The position numbers and the translations under genes are program-made. Below, piece by piece: positions 23,491-32,149 of a DNA stretch of 64,000 nucleotides. The stretch is from the NCBI GenBank assembly GCA_021639365.1, contig JAJXHK010000001.1:124001-188000 (forward strand). The letters run 5' to 3'. Numbering within the stretch: position 1 is the first letter of the stretch; every line of letters starts with the position of its first letter. A model generated the notes under the pieces. It made no database searches. It was not told where the DNA came from and was given only the letters and a program-made list of their open reading frames with translations. The DNA comes from Collinsella aerofaciens. GTDB taxonomy: Bacteria; Actinomycetota; Coriobacteriia; Coriobacteriales; Coriobacteriaceae.

Positions 23491-24426
23491 TTACAGCTCG
23501 GTTACGACAACGCCGTTGTAAACCTCATCCCAACGGTCCATGACCAGATGGCCCGTCATCGGGTCCATGGCATTGAGCTTGCCGCAGGTGTTGGCGGTAC
23601 GCAGCACCGTCTCGTCGTCTGCACCGGCAGCGATGGCGTGTGCGAAGCCGGCAATGGTGGAGTCACCGGAACCCGTGGCGTTAACAGCCGGGATATCGGG
23701 CGTCTTGGCGCGGAACGCACGGCCGTTGTGGAAGCCCACGGAGCCGGCAGCGCCCATGGACACGACGACCCAGGGGATATCGGAGAAGCGGGCGTCGGAG
23801 GCAAGCGCTGCGCGAAGCTCGTCCACGTCGTCGGTGGTAAAGCTCGTGCCCAGAAGGCCGTTGATCTCGGTCAGGTTAGGCTTAACCAGCTCGGGCTTGA
23901 CCTCGGACTTAAGGGCGGCCTCGAGCGAGGCACCCGAGGTGTCGAGTAGCACCTTGGCGCCGGCGTTCTCGGCAATGCCCGTAATCTTGGCATAGTAGTC
24001 CGCCTCGACACCGCGGGGCAGCGAGCCCGAGATAGTGACGACGTCGGCCTTGCCCGCAAGCTCGGTGAACTTGGCGGTAAAGGCATCGAGCTCCTCGGGA
24101 GCAATCGTCGGGCCGCTCTCGAGCAGCTCGGTCTGGTTGCCAGCGTGGAGGATATTCAGGCAGATGCGGGTCTCGCCGGCGATGGGTACAAAATCGTTCT
24201 TGATGCCGTTGGCATCCATGAGCTCTGCCATGTAGGCGCCCATGTGGCCGCCGAGTAGGCCGGTAGCCACCACGTCGTCACCCAACTGGCCCAGGACACG
24301 AGCCACGTTGAGGCCCTTGCCGCCGGCGGTCTTTTCGGGCGTTACGCGGTTGACGTCGTCGAGGACGAGCTCGTCGAGCTGATAGCGCGTATCGACTGAC
24401 GGGTTCATCGTAACGGTGAGGATCAT
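23491..24426 (-). CDS. lacC: tagatose-6-phosphate kinase (LacC)
   Basis: The 311-residue PfkB-family kinase starts MILTVTMNPSVDTRYQLDEL, followed by DDVNRV and TAGGKGLNVARVLGQLG, and carries the anion-hole and catalytic-base motif NATGSGDSTIAGF near residue 250. These match LacC and 1-phosphofructokinase; the flanking lacX-like gene and lacAB in the window favour LacC. It phosphorylates tagatose-6-phosphate to the 1,6-bisphosphate with ATP. AAGGAG lies 5-6 bases from ATG. It is 59 bp downstream of the lacX-like gene. The expected partner lacD is absent from this window. FruK-like activity cannot be excluded. Confidence 0.9.
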   Translation of the reverse strand: MILTVTMNPSVDTRYQLDELVLDDVNRVTPEKTAGGKGLNVARVLGQLGDDVVATGLLGGHMGAYMAELMDANGIKNDFVPIAGETRICLNILHAGNQTELLESGPTIAPEELDAFTAKFTELAGKADVVTISGSLPRGVEADYYAKITGIAENAGAKVLLDTSGASLEAALKSEVKPELVKPNLTEINGLLGTSFTTDDVDELRAALASDARFSDIPWVVVSMGAAGSVGFHNGRAFRAKTPDIPAVNATGSGDSTIAGFAHAIAAGADDETVLRTANTCGKLNAMDPMTGHLVMDRWDEVYNGVVVTEL

Positions 24427-24485
24427 TTTTAGCTCCTTATCTCGCAGGCTCCTTGTGCCTCGCGATACGAGTCGACAAAACGGAA

Positions 24486-25367
24486 TTACAGAATCTCAAT
24501 CGTGAACGAGCGAACGACGGTCTCCTTGGGCTTGGCGACAAGGCAGCCGCGCTTGTGTTCAAGCACGTCATCCTCATCAGAGCAGGTCGAAAGGCCGCCC
24601 CAAGGCTCAACTGCCACAAAATCGCCCTCGGGCTTGCTCCACACAATGAGATACGGGAAGCCCTCAAAGCTCAGGCGAACGCCCTTGTCCTCCCCCTTCT
24701 TGGAAAGCGTGACCTGACGGCTCTCGAGCACGTCAAAGATAGTCTCGGCAAAATCGAAGAGCTCGTGCGACAGCGGCAGGGTCTTTCCCACCATGGGGTT
24801 CTTGGAGCGGTTGGCCACGTCGATCAAACCGGTCGAGGGAACGGCGGTGCAAAGCTCCGCGGCCTCGTCCTTCTCAAACCGCAGCTCGTAGTCCGTATAG
24901 GCCTCGCCCTCGTCGAGCGGGCACCTAAAACCGGGATGTCCGCCGATAAAGAACGGCATGTCCTCGGTACCCTCGTTGGTCACCTCGTAGGAGACGCGCA
25001 CGGCAGTGCCCTCGAGCGTATAGCGGGCAACGAGCTTAAACGGATACGGATAGTCGCTCAGCAACGCGGCGTTATCCTCCGAAGCCAGGCACATCGCCAG
25101 CTCGCTCTCGCTTTGGCTCAGCAGCTTCCACTCCTGCTTGCGCGCAAACCCGTGACGGGCGAGCTTCACGTGATGTCCGGCAAACGTCATGGCATTGCCA
25201 TCGCGCAGGCCTCCGCAAATCGGGAAGCAGATCGGTGCTTGACCGGACCACACGGCAGGGTCGCCCTGCCACAGATACTCGCGACCGTCGGCGTCGATTG
25301 AGGTGAACGAGCCGCCAGCCGTGGAAACCTTAATAGAAATCGAATCGTTGGAAAGAGCGTATTCCAT
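24486..25367 (-). CDS. lacX: LacX-like aldose 1-epimerase family protein
   Basis: From ATG at 25367, with AGGA 6 bases upstream, the protein has 293 residues, as LacX does. It contains YLWQGDPAVWSGQAPICF, PICGGLRDGN, RHGFARKQEW, FFIGGHPGFRCPLDEGEAYT, FPYLIVWSKP and EPWGGLSTCSDEDD, the LacX/YeaD-type mutarotase signature. It probably equilibrates anomers of galactose-6-phosphate, tagatose-6-phosphate or related sugars, but no member of this branch can be assigned a substrate from sequence. It is the first gene of the unit lacX-lacC-tabA-like. A close paralogue lies at the left window edge next to lacAB, so the pathway carries this function twice. Confidence 0.88.
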   Translation of the reverse strand: MEYALSNDSISIKVSTAGGSFTSIDADGREYLWQGDPAVWSGQAPICFPICGGLRDGNAMTFAGHHVKLARHGFARKQEWKLLSQSESELAMCLASEDNAALLSDYPYPFKLVARYTLEGTAVRVSYEVTNEGTEDMPFFIGGHPGFRCPLDEGEAYTDYELRFEKDEAAELCTAVPSTGLIDVANRSKNPMVGKTLPLSHELFDFAETIFDVLESRQVTLSKKGEDKGVRLSFEGFPYLIVWSKPEGDFVAVEPWGGLSTCSDEDDVLEHKRGCLVAKPKETVVRSFTIEIL

Positions 25368-25523
25368 TGCCCATCCTTTCGAACAACTGCCCTTTACTCG
25401 CAAGCACCCGTCTCGGTCCTAGCCATAGAACAAACCCGCACGTTCATCGATGCGTCCGGTATCCCAGCTATCCAACGGGGTACCATATTGACATTGACTT
25501 CATTACAGCTGAAAGGCCTTCTT

Positions 25524-26108
25524 ATGCGAACCATCATCCTCTACGCCTCGCGCCACCACGGCAACACGAAAAAGCTCGTGGACGCCATTGTCGAGGCGCA
25601 TCCCGAAATCGATACCCTCGATGTAAAGGCACTCGGTAAAAACGAGTACCCCGACCTGCACGAGTACCATTTAATTGGTGTCGCCACGGGCATTTATTAC
25701 TCCGAGATCGACAAGGATATGGCACGCGTACTCACCAACGTGCTGCAGCCGCAGGACAAGGTGTTTGGTCTTATGACCTACGGCGGCAAAAACAAGTGGT
25801 ACGGCAAGGATATCGATGGCATCTGCCGCATGAGGCAGGCAATCTTTATGGGTGTCTACGGTTGCACCGGCTTTGATACGTGGGGTCCGTTCAAACTCAC
25901 GGGCGGCGTTCAGAAGGGACACCCGACCACCGAGGAAATTAAGGGCGCTGTCGATTTCTTCGATAAGATCGAAGATGAGTACGGCGATATTATCGTCGAA
26001 GAGTATGCCAAGCGTGAGAAGCGTCTGGCATACGAAAAGGAGCATCCTGCGGGAGGCCTGGTAGCCGGCGTCAAGCGCACGGCAAAGAAGATCGCTAACA
26101 AGCTGTAA
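25524..26108 (+). CDS. flavodoxin-like protein
   Basis: The 194-residue product starts MRTIILYASRHHGNTKKLVD, a flavodoxin-type FMN phosphate loop (S/T-rich with GNT). It also has GVATGIYYSEIDKDMARVL and VFGLMTYGGKNKWYGKDID, where the second and third FMN loops are expected. The C-terminal 45 residues are charged and basic (KREKRLAYEKEHPAGG). It probably acts as a cytoplasmic electron carrier or flavodoxin-domain oxidoreductase. AAAGG lies 7 bases before the chosen ATG; a longer in-frame start at 25488 lacks support. It is a single gene between the divergent lacX-like unit and the convergent nagA gene and shares a bidirectional terminator with nagA. Confidence 0.85.
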   Translation: MRTIILYASRHHGNTKKLVDAIVEAHPEIDTLDVKALGKNEYPDLHEYHLIGVATGIYYSEIDKDMARVLTNVLQPQDKVFGLMTYGGKNKWYGKDIDGICRMRQAIFMGVYGCTGFDTWGPFKLTGGVQKGHPTTEEIKGAVDFFDKIEDEYGDIIVEEYAKREKRLAYEKEHPAGGLVAGVKRTAKKIANKL

Positions 26109-26138
26109 CTGTTAAGGTGCTTTTGAGCGTTAACCCAT

Positions 26139-26176
26139 ACGGCGGGTCCGAGCAAATTCGGGCCCGCCGTCTTTTT
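26139..26176. terminator. bidirectional terminator between flavodoxin gene and nagA
   Basis: ACGGCGGGTCCGA (26139-26151) pairs with TCGGGCCCGCCGT (26158-26170) with one offset, followed on the plus strand by CTTTTTC. It lies between convergent genes. Confidence 0.85.
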
Positions 26177-26182
26177 CTGTCG

Positions 26183-27352
26183 TTACTCGGTAAATGCGTT
26201 GCCGACGCTCTGGCCGCCAACGTAGGTCTCAACGAGGGTGAGCTCGTGGTCGAACACAACAAAGTCGGCGTCGCGACCCGGCATGATGCTGCCGCACTTA
26301 TCCTCGATGTGCGCGGAACGAGCCGGCACCTCGGTCGCCATGCGGATGGCGATATCGGCGCTGGCGATGCCCCAATCAACGATGTTCTTGACGCCCTGGG
26401 CAAGCGTGAGCACCGAGCCGGCGATGCTCTTGCCGTCGGCGAGCCAGCACAGGTTGTCCTTCATGATGACATCCATGCCGCCGCTGGTGTAGCTGCCCTC
26501 GGGCATGCCACCGCAGCCCAGGCAATCGGTGATAAGCACCGTGTGCTGCCAGCCCTTGGCCTGCAGCAGCGCCTTGATGGCGGCAGGGTTCACGTGCTTG
26601 CCGTCGCAGATGATCTCGGCGTATGTCTCGGGAGTGGACATAGCGGCACCCACGACACCGGGCTCGCGATGGTGCAGGCCGCGCTGGCCGTTGTAGGTAT
26701 GCGTAAAGCAGCTGGCACCGGCGTTGATGGCGGCAATGCACTCATCGTAGGTGGCGTCGGAGTGGCCAATGCTGGTCACCACGCCCTTCGCGTTCAGAGC
26801 GGCAGCATAGGCGGCGGCACCGTCGCGCTCGGCAGCCATGGCGCTCTTAACGATGCGCCCGCCAGCAGCCTCCTGCCACTGGTCGAAGACCTCCTCGGAG
26901 GGGTCGATCAGATAGGCGGGGTTCTGCGCACCCACATGCTTCATGGTAAAGAAGGGACCCTCCAGGTAGATGCCCTGGATGCGAGCACCGCAGAAGTCGG
27001 GGCCGCGGCCCTCATCGGCCTGGGCGATGGCGGCGCAGGCGTCCTTGATCTGCTCAACGCCGTCGGTAAACGTCGTGGGCAGCCAGCTGGTGGTGCCGCG
27101 ACGGGCGAGCTCGGTCGAGCTGATATCAATGCCCTCGGGGTCGTTATCGGTAGTCGAGTGGTTATAGAAGCCATGGATGTGGGTGTCGACCATGCCCGGC
27201 GCGATCCACGATCCCGTGTAGTCCTTGATCTCGCAAGGGGGCTCATCGGCCTGCCAGGCGCCAAAGACGCCGTCCTCGACCATGAGATAGCCGCCCAGCT
27301 GCGGGCCTGCCGGCAAGAAGAACTTGTCAGCCTTAATTGCGTATGTGCTCAT
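26183..27352 (-). CDS. nagA: N-acetylglucosamine/galactosamine-6-phosphate deacetylase
   Basis: From ATG at 27352 (AAGGAG 5 bases upstream) the protein has 389 residues. Amidohydrolase landmarks are present: GMVDTHIHGFYNH (metal-binding His pair), YLEGPFF, GHSDATYDE, THTYNGQRGLHHRE, and VLITDCLGCGG with the catalytic Asp. It removes acetate from an N-acetyl-hexosamine-6-phosphate in the cytoplasm. The neighbours agaS and a mannose-family PTS suggest N-acetylgalactosamine-6-phosphate (AgaA role) rather than, or as well as, the glucosamine form. A terminator-like hairpin separates it from agaS, so it may be separately transcribed. A duplicated 3' fragment lies at 23318-23462. Confidence 0.93.
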   Translation of the reverse strand: MSTYAIKADKFFLPAGPQLGGYLMVEDGVFGAWQADEPPCEIKDYTGSWIAPGMVDTHIHGFYNHSTTDNDPEGIDISSTELARRGTTSWLPTTFTDGVEQIKDACAAIAQADEGRGPDFCGARIQGIYLEGPFFTMKHVGAQNPAYLIDPSEEVFDQWQEAAGGRIVKSAMAAERDGAAAYAAALNAKGVVTSIGHSDATYDECIAAINAGASCFTHTYNGQRGLHHREPGVVGAAMSTPETYAEIICDGKHVNPAAIKALLQAKGWQHTVLITDCLGCGGMPEGSYTSGGMDVIMKDNLCWLADGKSIAGSVLTLAQGVKNIVDWGIASADIAIRMATEVPARSAHIEDKCGSIMPGRDADFVVFDHELTLVETYVGGQSVGNAFTE

Positions 27353-27411
27353 ATGCACTCCTTGCTTCTAAAAGCAGTTGACTGTGGTGATGCTTATACC
27401 CAGCTCACGTA

Positions 27412-27452
27412 AAACAAAAAGCGCCCGCCCGCCGTTATGAGCGGACGGGCGC
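27412..27452 (-). terminator. terminator of agaS
   Basis: GCGCCCG (27421-27427) pairs with CGGGCGC (27446-27452), with TTTTTGTTTT following on the minus strand. It lies 19 bp after the agaS stop and upstream of nagA. Confidence 0.85.
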
Positions 27453-27470
27453 CCTTACAGGGGGACGCGA

Positions 27471-28637
27471 TTAAGCGGTGAAGGGGTGAATCGTCACGCC
27501 CTTGACCACGCGGTTGACCGTGCCGGTGGGGCTCGGCGTATCGGGCGTATTGCCCACGCGGACGGAGTTGAGCAGGCTGATGGCCTGGGCAAACATCACG
27601 AACGGCAGAGCAAGGTAGCCCTCGGGGAGCGCCTCGTAGCCCTTGAAGGTGAAGGACTCACCCTCGTAGACGGTAGCCCCCTCCTGCTGAACGGCGACGG
27701 TGTGCTGAGCGATCTCGTCGCCACCGATCTCGTTGAGGATGTCGATGTCGTACTGACGGGTGTAGGCGTCGTTGTTGACGAAGACGAACACGAGGGTCTT
27801 GTCGTCGACGAAGGACTTGGGTCCGTGACGATAGCCCATGGAGGTGTCGTACGAGGTGGCAACCAGACCGTGAGCGAGCTCGAGGATCTTGAGCTGGCTC
27901 TCCTGAGCAAGGCCACCGAAGGAACCGGAGCCCAGGTAGGTCACGCGATTGAAGTCGCCGGCAAGGTAATCGGCGATCTCGGGCTCGCGGGAGATGACCT
28001 CTTCGCCCATCTTGGCGATGGTCTCGACCCACTCGGCCTTCTGCTCGTCGGAAGCCTCGTCAAAGATGAGGGTGGAGAGCAGGGTCATGCAGGTGTAAGA
28101 ACCGGTCATGGCGAAGCCCTTGTCGTTGGCGCGCGGGATGAGCAACGTCAGTGCATTGGGGTCATCGGCGGACTCGACGGCCAGCTTGCCCTCGGGAGCG
28201 CAGGTGATGTTGAGGAACTTGACGTTGTGGACGAGCTCTTTGGCAACGGCAACGGCGGCAAGGCTCTCGGGGCTATTGCCAGAGCGGGCAAAGGAAACCA
28301 CGAGCGTGGGATCCTCGGCGCGCAGGAAGTCGCGCGGGGCGCTCACGATGTCGGTCGTGGCGATGGGCTTAAAGTCGTAGAGATCAGTGTTGCCAGCGTG
28401 ACGCAGGTACGGGGCGCAGGTATCGCCAACATAGTCGGACGTACCGGCACCGGTGAAGACAACGGACAGACGGCCCTTGCCCATAGCGCGAGCCTCGGCC
28501 AGAAAGGCCTCGATGGCCTCCTTGTTCTCGCGGTAGATGTTGAGCGTATCACGCCAAAGCTCGGGCTGCTGAGCAATTTCGGCCGTGGTGATCTGGGCGC
28601 CGAGCTCGGTGAGCTCCTCGACACTCTTCTCGAACAT
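27471..28637 (-). CDS. agaS: galactosamine-6-phosphate deaminase/isomerase AgaS
   Basis: The 388-residue protein has two SIS sugar-isomerase domains and matches AgaS throughout: VVFTGAGTSDYVGD, VSFARSGNSPES, RANDKGFAMTGSYT, YLGSGSFGGLAQES, GYRHGPKSFVDD, YTRQYDIDIL and the C-terminal GNTPDTPSPTGTVNRVVKGV. AgaS converts galactosamine-6-phosphate to tagatose-6-phosphate plus ammonia, so its product should enter the LacC step encoded at 23491-24426. GAGAGG lies upstream of ATG. It follows the gntR gene on the same strand, and a palindromic operator (28699-28712) lies between them, suggesting direct control by that regulator. Glucosamine-6-phosphate isomerase activity is a less likely alternative. 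Confidence 0.94.
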   Translation of the reverse strand: MFEKSVEELTELGAQITTAEIAQQPELWRDTLNIYRENKEAIEAFLAEARAMGKGRLSVVFTGAGTSDYVGDTCAPYLRHAGNTDLYDFKPIATTDIVSAPRDFLRAEDPTLVVSFARSGNSPESLAAVAVAKELVHNVKFLNITCAPEGKLAVESADDPNALTLLIPRANDKGFAMTGSYTCMTLLSTLIFDEASDEQKAEWVETIAKMGEEVISREPEIADYLAGDFNRVTYLGSGSFGGLAQESQLKILELAHGLVATSYDTSMGYRHGPKSFVDDKTLVFVFVNNDAYTRQYDIDILNEIGGDEIAQHTVAVQQEGATVYEGESFTFKGYEALPEGYLALPFVMFAQAISLLNSVRVGNTPDTPSPTGTVNRVVKGVTIHPFTA

Positions 28638-28698
28638 TTCTAATACCTCTCTCTAGAAGTAATCCTCTGACGTGCAATTATACACTTCGGTTGGTTAT

Positions 28699-28712
28699 CT
28701 GGTAGTAACCAG
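28699..28712. promoter_or_regulatory. GntR-type operator upstream of agaS
   Basis: CTGGTAGTAACCAG has perfect 5-bp arms (CTGGT/ACCAG) and lies 62 bp upstream of the agaS start. A near copy (CTGGTAGTAACCAC) is found at 32991-33004 upstream of the PTS operon, making the adjacent GntR/HutC regulator the likely binder. Confidence 0.6.
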
Positions 28713-28751
28713 TTAAATGCAAAGAATCATCACATGAATACTCTGGGGACG

Positions 28752-29483
28752 CTAAACGTTGCGCTGGTGATAGACCTTGTATTTAAACTGATCGGCACGA
28801 GCAACCGAGAGCGTATACTCCACAACCTCGTTTGACTCGTTATATGTAGTCCTGACCAAATCGAGCACGGGCGAACCCTCGACGATGCCCAAGAGATGGG
28901 CGTCGGTGGGACGCGCGATGCTCGCATAGAATTCCTCTTCGGCCACGCGTATCTTTTGCTGAAAGTCTTGTTCAATCACATCGTAAAGCGGCTTGCGCTC
29001 CAAGAGCGGTCGCTTGAGGGACAGAAATTGACGAACCGGTAGATAGCTGCGTTCGACCATCATGGGCATGTTGTCGGCAGAACGAAGGCGCTTGAGCTTA
29101 AAGATACGGTCGCCGATGCGGCATCCCATATGCTCGGCCAGATTCTTATCGGCCTCCATCTCGCAAAACTCGAGAATCGTAGTCTCTGGATCGCGACCCA
29201 TCGCACGCATCTGCTCGGTAAAGCTGTAGGACTGCATAAGGTTGGTTGCTTTTGCCGAACGGTCGGTCACGAAGGTACCGCGACCGTGCTGCCGAACCAC
29301 CAGTCCCAAACGCTCCAGCTCCTGCAGAGCCAGACGCACCGTGGTGCGCGAGAGACCATAGCGCTCCGAAAGTTCGCGCTCGGAAGGAATCATGTCACCG
29401 GCGTGATATTCATGGTCAATCTTTTCGGTCAGAATATCGACCAGCTGATCGTACAGCGGTTGCTTGCGCGCTCCGATCGCCAT
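28752..29483 (-). CDS. GntR/HutC-family regulator of the amino-sugar locus
   Basis: The 243-residue protein has an N-terminal winged helix (residues about 8-75: YDQLVDILTEKI, MIPSERELSERYGLSRTTVR, GRGTFV) and a C-terminal UbiC-type effector domain (about 90-243) with FCEMEADKNLAEHMGC, VERSYLP and LSVARADQFKYKV. NagR/DasR and AgaR2-type regulators of this class sense amino-sugar phosphates. GGGAGG precedes ATG by 5 bases. It sits between the PTS operon and agaS, and related palindromes occur upstream of both, so local repression relieved by galactosamine-6-P or GlcNAc-6-P is the simplest model. The effector is inference. Confidence 0.9.
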   Translation of the reverse strand: MAIGARKQPLYDQLVDILTEKIDHEYHAGDMIPSERELSERYGLSRTTVRLALQELERLGLVVRQHGRGTFVTDRSAKATNLMQSYSFTEQMRAMGRDPETTILEFCEMEADKNLAEHMGCRIGDRIFKLKRLRSADNMPMMVERSYLPVRQFLSLKRPLLERKPLYDVIEQDFQQKIRVAEEEFYASIARPTDAHLLGIVEGSPVLDLVRTTYNESNEVVEYTLSVARADQFKYKVYHQRNV

Positions 29484-29567
29484 CCTATCCTCCCTTTTGC
29501 TCGAATTCAGCTACTACCTAGGGTGTTTAGCATTATCTGACTGCTACACCCGAATCATCAAGAAAAC

Positions 29568-29601
29568 AAAAGCCGCGCGCTCTTTCGAGCACGCGGCTTT
29601 T
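29568..29601. terminator. terminator of the mannose-family PTS operon
   Basis: AAAAGCCGCGCGCTC and GAGCACGCGGCTTTT form a long stem with a TTTC loop. Runs of A and T on both sides make it bidirectional. It lies 66 bp past the IID stop and upstream of gntR. Confidence 0.88.
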
Positions 29602-29667
29602 AACATACACATGGCTTAAGGGGTCGGGGTGTGAGCCGCGTAGGGACACACCCCTCAAGCTAGAGCC

Positions 29668-30750
29668 TTACCAGATGCTCGGCCAGAGACCAAGCGGGCC
29701 AGCGCCCAGGATGCCCAGGACAAAGAGCAGGAGAATGCCCTTGGTCGGGGTCCAGCTGTGCTTAGCGAACATGTAGTAAAGCAGCAGCGTAAGCATAAGC
29801 GGGACGAGCTTCGGGACGATGGTGTTGAGGGTGTCGGCAACAGAGAAGTTGACCGGATCCTCGGTAACGGTGCCGTAGGTAACGGACTCCATGCCGTTGC
29901 CCAGATCGGTGACGCCGCACGGAACAGCGTTGCCGTCAGCATCGGAAGCGGTGAGGGCGTTGCCGTCCTCATCGGTCATGGCGATGGTACCGGCCTCAGC
30001 GGTCTCGGTATCGATGCCCTCCATACCGGTGAAGTTCTCGGCCTCCTTCTCGGAGACGATTACGGTAGTGGCGGACAGGCCACGGGTGGTGCCGTTGGGG
30101 ATCTGGAGGTTGATCTGGGTGCCACCCATGGTGACGACCAGGCAACCGACGACGAAGACGCCCATGATGGAAGCGGCGCGGGTGAAGGCCTGCATGTTGG
30201 CGGTCAGAGCGTCAATAGCGCTGGTGCCAAGCTTGTAGGACCAGTTCATGAGCCAGAAGCGCAGGGCGAACTGGACGGCGTTGAAGATCACCAGGAAGAT
30301 GATCGGCGCAGCGGCGTTGCCGTTGATGGCCATGTTGGAGGTGATGCCGGCCGTGATAGGCACGAGCGTCAGCCAGAACAGGGCGTCACCGATACCACCG
30401 AGCGGACCCATTGCGGCGACGCGGACGGCGCGGATCGTGGGGATGTCAACCTTGTTCTGCTCGAGCGAAAGCACGATGCCCATAACAAAGGTGACGAGGA
30501 ACGGGTGAGTGTTGAAGAACTCCAGGTTGTGGCTCATGGAAGCCGCGAGGTCGTTCTTGTTGGTGTGGATCTTCTCCAGACCGGGGATGATGGAGTAGAG
30601 CCAGCCAGCGGCCTGCATACGCTCGTAGTTGAACGATGCCTGCAGGAAGCAGGAGCGCCAAGCCATCTTGTTGAGGGTCTTCTGGTCGAGCTGCGGAGCA
30701 GGAGTGAGATCCTCGTAGTGCTCCGGGATCACATACTCATTAGATGCCAT
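29668..30750 (-). CDS. PTS mannose/fructose/sorbose-family IID component
   Basis: From ATG at 30750 the protein has 360 residues, well above the usual 265-300 for IID. The N-terminal part is canonical: TLNKMAWRSCFLQASFNYERMQ, GWLYSIIPGLEKI, NTHPFLVTFVMGIVLSLEQ, AAMGPLGGIGDALFW. C-terminal membrane segments follow (LVPLMLTLLLYYMF, GILLLFVLGILGAGPLG). Between them, roughly residues 215-300, is an acidic, Thr/Asp/Glu/Gly-rich insertion between membrane spans, probably extracytoplasmic. With IIC it forms the translocation channel for an amino sugar. Its start overlaps the IIC stop by 11 bp, so translation is coupled. Confidence 0.9.
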   Translation of the reverse strand: MASNEYVIPEHYEDLTPAPQLDQKTLNKMAWRSCFLQASFNYERMQAAGWLYSIIPGLEKIHTNKNDLAASMSHNLEFFNTHPFLVTFVMGIVLSLEQNKVDIPTIRAVRVAAMGPLGGIGDALFWLTLVPITAGITSNMAINGNAAAPIIFLVIFNAVQFALRFWLMNWSYKLGTSAIDALTANMQAFTRAASIMGVFVVGCLVVTMGGTQINLQIPNGTTRGLSATTVIVSEKEAENFTGMEGIDTETAEAGTIAMTDEDGNALTASDADGNAVPCGVTDLGNGMESVTYGTVTEDPVNFSVADTLNTIVPKLVPLMLTLLLYYMFAKHSWTPTKGILLLFVLGILGAGPLGLWPSIW

Positions 30751-31540
30751 CTTCGAAGTCACCTCCGTCAGAAACAGCTGCACCCTTCAGCTCGGTCTGC
30801 TGCTGGAAGTCCCAGAAAGCGATGCCGAAGCCGATGAGAGCAAGGATGAGCAGGGCAGGGGTTGCCAGAGAATCGTTGGCAACGGTGATGAGCGCGAGGC
30901 CGAAGCCCATGAGGAAGAAGCCCCACATATCGCGGTTCATCATAACCTTGAGCAGGACGGCGAAGCCGACGAAGCGCATCATACCGCCTGCAGCGGAGAG
31001 ACCGGTCTGCAGCCAATCCGGGATTGCGGAGGCGATGGTCTGACCGATGGTGGCGCCAGCGATGAAGAACAGGGTGACGACGACAGCGAAGATCAGGCCG
31101 AGCAGAGCCATGGCGAAGTAGTTCAGACGCTCGATACCCTTGGTGTCAGCGTTGTGAGCCATGTTGTCCGCGGAGGACATGAGCGGCGACATAAGGGTGA
31201 AGACGAGGGTGACGCCGAGCTGACCGAGCAGGGCGAACGGGATGGCGAGGCCGACGGCCGCGTTGGGCTCGAGGCCCGTGGCGATTGCGAGAATGGCTGC
31301 CATGATGCCGCCGATAACGGCGTTAGGCGGCTGAGCGCCTCCGATCGGCATGTTGCCGATCGTCATGAGCTGATAGGTACCACCCACGAGAAGACCGGTG
31401 TTGAGGTCGCCAAGGATAAGACCGATGACGGCGCCGGTGACGATGGGCTGATAGAGAGACTCGAGGAAGTTGAACTGGTCGATTGCCGCGATGAACGTGA
31501 CGACGAAGACCAGAGCGACCTGGATGATCGAGTATTCCAT
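30740..31540 (-). CDS. PTS mannose/fructose/sorbose-family IIC component
   Basis: The 266-residue membrane protein shows IIC-Man features: IAAIDQFNFLESLYQPIV, GLILGDLNTGLLVGGTYQLM, IGGAQPPNAVIGGIMA, ALLGQLGVTLVF and GMMRFVGFAVLLKVMMN. It contains about seven or eight hydrophobic segments. It forms the membrane channel with IID; sugars entering are phosphorylated by the IIA/IIB pair encoded upstream. The context (agaS, nagA, GntR) suggests N-acetylgalactosamine or a related hexosamine. It lies 90 bp after IIB and overlaps IID by 11 bp. The C-terminus carries an acidic tail (DGGDFEDGI). Confidence 0.93.
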   Translation of the reverse strand: MEYSIIQVALVFVVTFIAAIDQFNFLESLYQPIVTGAVIGLILGDLNTGLLVGGTYQLMTIGNMPIGGAQPPNAVIGGIMAAILAIATGLEPNAAVGLAIPFALLGQLGVTLVFTLMSPLMSSADNMAHNADTKGIERLNYFAMALLGLIFAVVVTLFFIAGATIGQTIASAIPDWLQTGLSAAGGMMRFVGFAVLLKVMMNRDMWGFFLMGFGLALITVANDSLATPALLILALIGFGIAFWDFQQQTELKGAAVSDGGDFEDGI

Positions 31541-31630
31541 CTTGCTCCTCCTTTCAAAATGTATGTACGCACTTTGGATTTCACGTACAGAATGTCAGGG
31601 TTTCACTCCTGACAACGTGGATCACGAGGA

Positions 31631-32113
31631 TTACGAGAAGAGCTTGCTCGTATCCTCAACAGGCGTGCTCGGAACGCGCCTGATCTCCAACTCCACCCCC
31701 AATTCCTGCAGCTCTTTAAACGCAGCGACATCCTCGTCGTTAACTGCGACGGAGGTGGCGACTTGGCGCTTTCCTTCCGACATGTGCATGTTGCCGATGT
31801 TTACCTTCTTTATAGGCACACCGCCCTTGACGAGCGTAAGCACGTCTTCCGGTGTTTCGGCCACGATGAAGATCTTCTGGCGCGGGCTCGCCTTGCCAAT
31901 GACGTCGATGGTCTTCTGCAGGGAGAAGAAACGCGTAGCGACGCCGGTGGGAGCGGCCATCTTCATGAGGTTCTGGCGCATGGTGTTGGTCGACACGTCG
32001 TCGTTGGCGACGAGGATGAGGTTGGAGCCCAGGGTGGAGTTCCACTGGGTGGCAACCTGACCATGAACCAGTCGGTTATCGATGCGGGTAAGAAGAATGT
32101 TGGGTTCTGCCAT
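31631..32113 (-). CDS. PTS mannose/fructose/sorbose-family IIB component
   Basis: The 160-residue cytoplasmic protein begins MAEPNILLTRIDNRLVHGQV with the phosphorylated His17, followed by GSNLILVANDDV, TRFFSLQKTIDVI and LVKGGVPIKKVNIGNMHM. It takes phosphate from IIA (32431-32874) and passes it to the incoming sugar. Length is typical of stand-alone IIB. It sits in the order IIA - YajC-like - IIB - IIC - IID. The orphan paralogue at 21887-22369 shares about the whole sequence but has Tyr at the active site. Specificity for GalNAc or galactosamine is inferred from the neighbouring genes only. Confidence 0.95.
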   Translation of the reverse strand: MAEPNILLTRIDNRLVHGQVATQWNSTLGSNLILVANDDVSTNTMRQNLMKMAAPTGVATRFFSLQKTIDVIGKASPRQKIFIVAETPEDVLTLVKGGVPIKKVNIGNMHMSEGKRQVATSVAVNDEDVAAFKELQELGVELEIRRVPSTPVEDTSKLFS

Positions 32114-32149
32114 GTTGATCAGCTTCCTTTCGTTGATTGCTGACGACAG

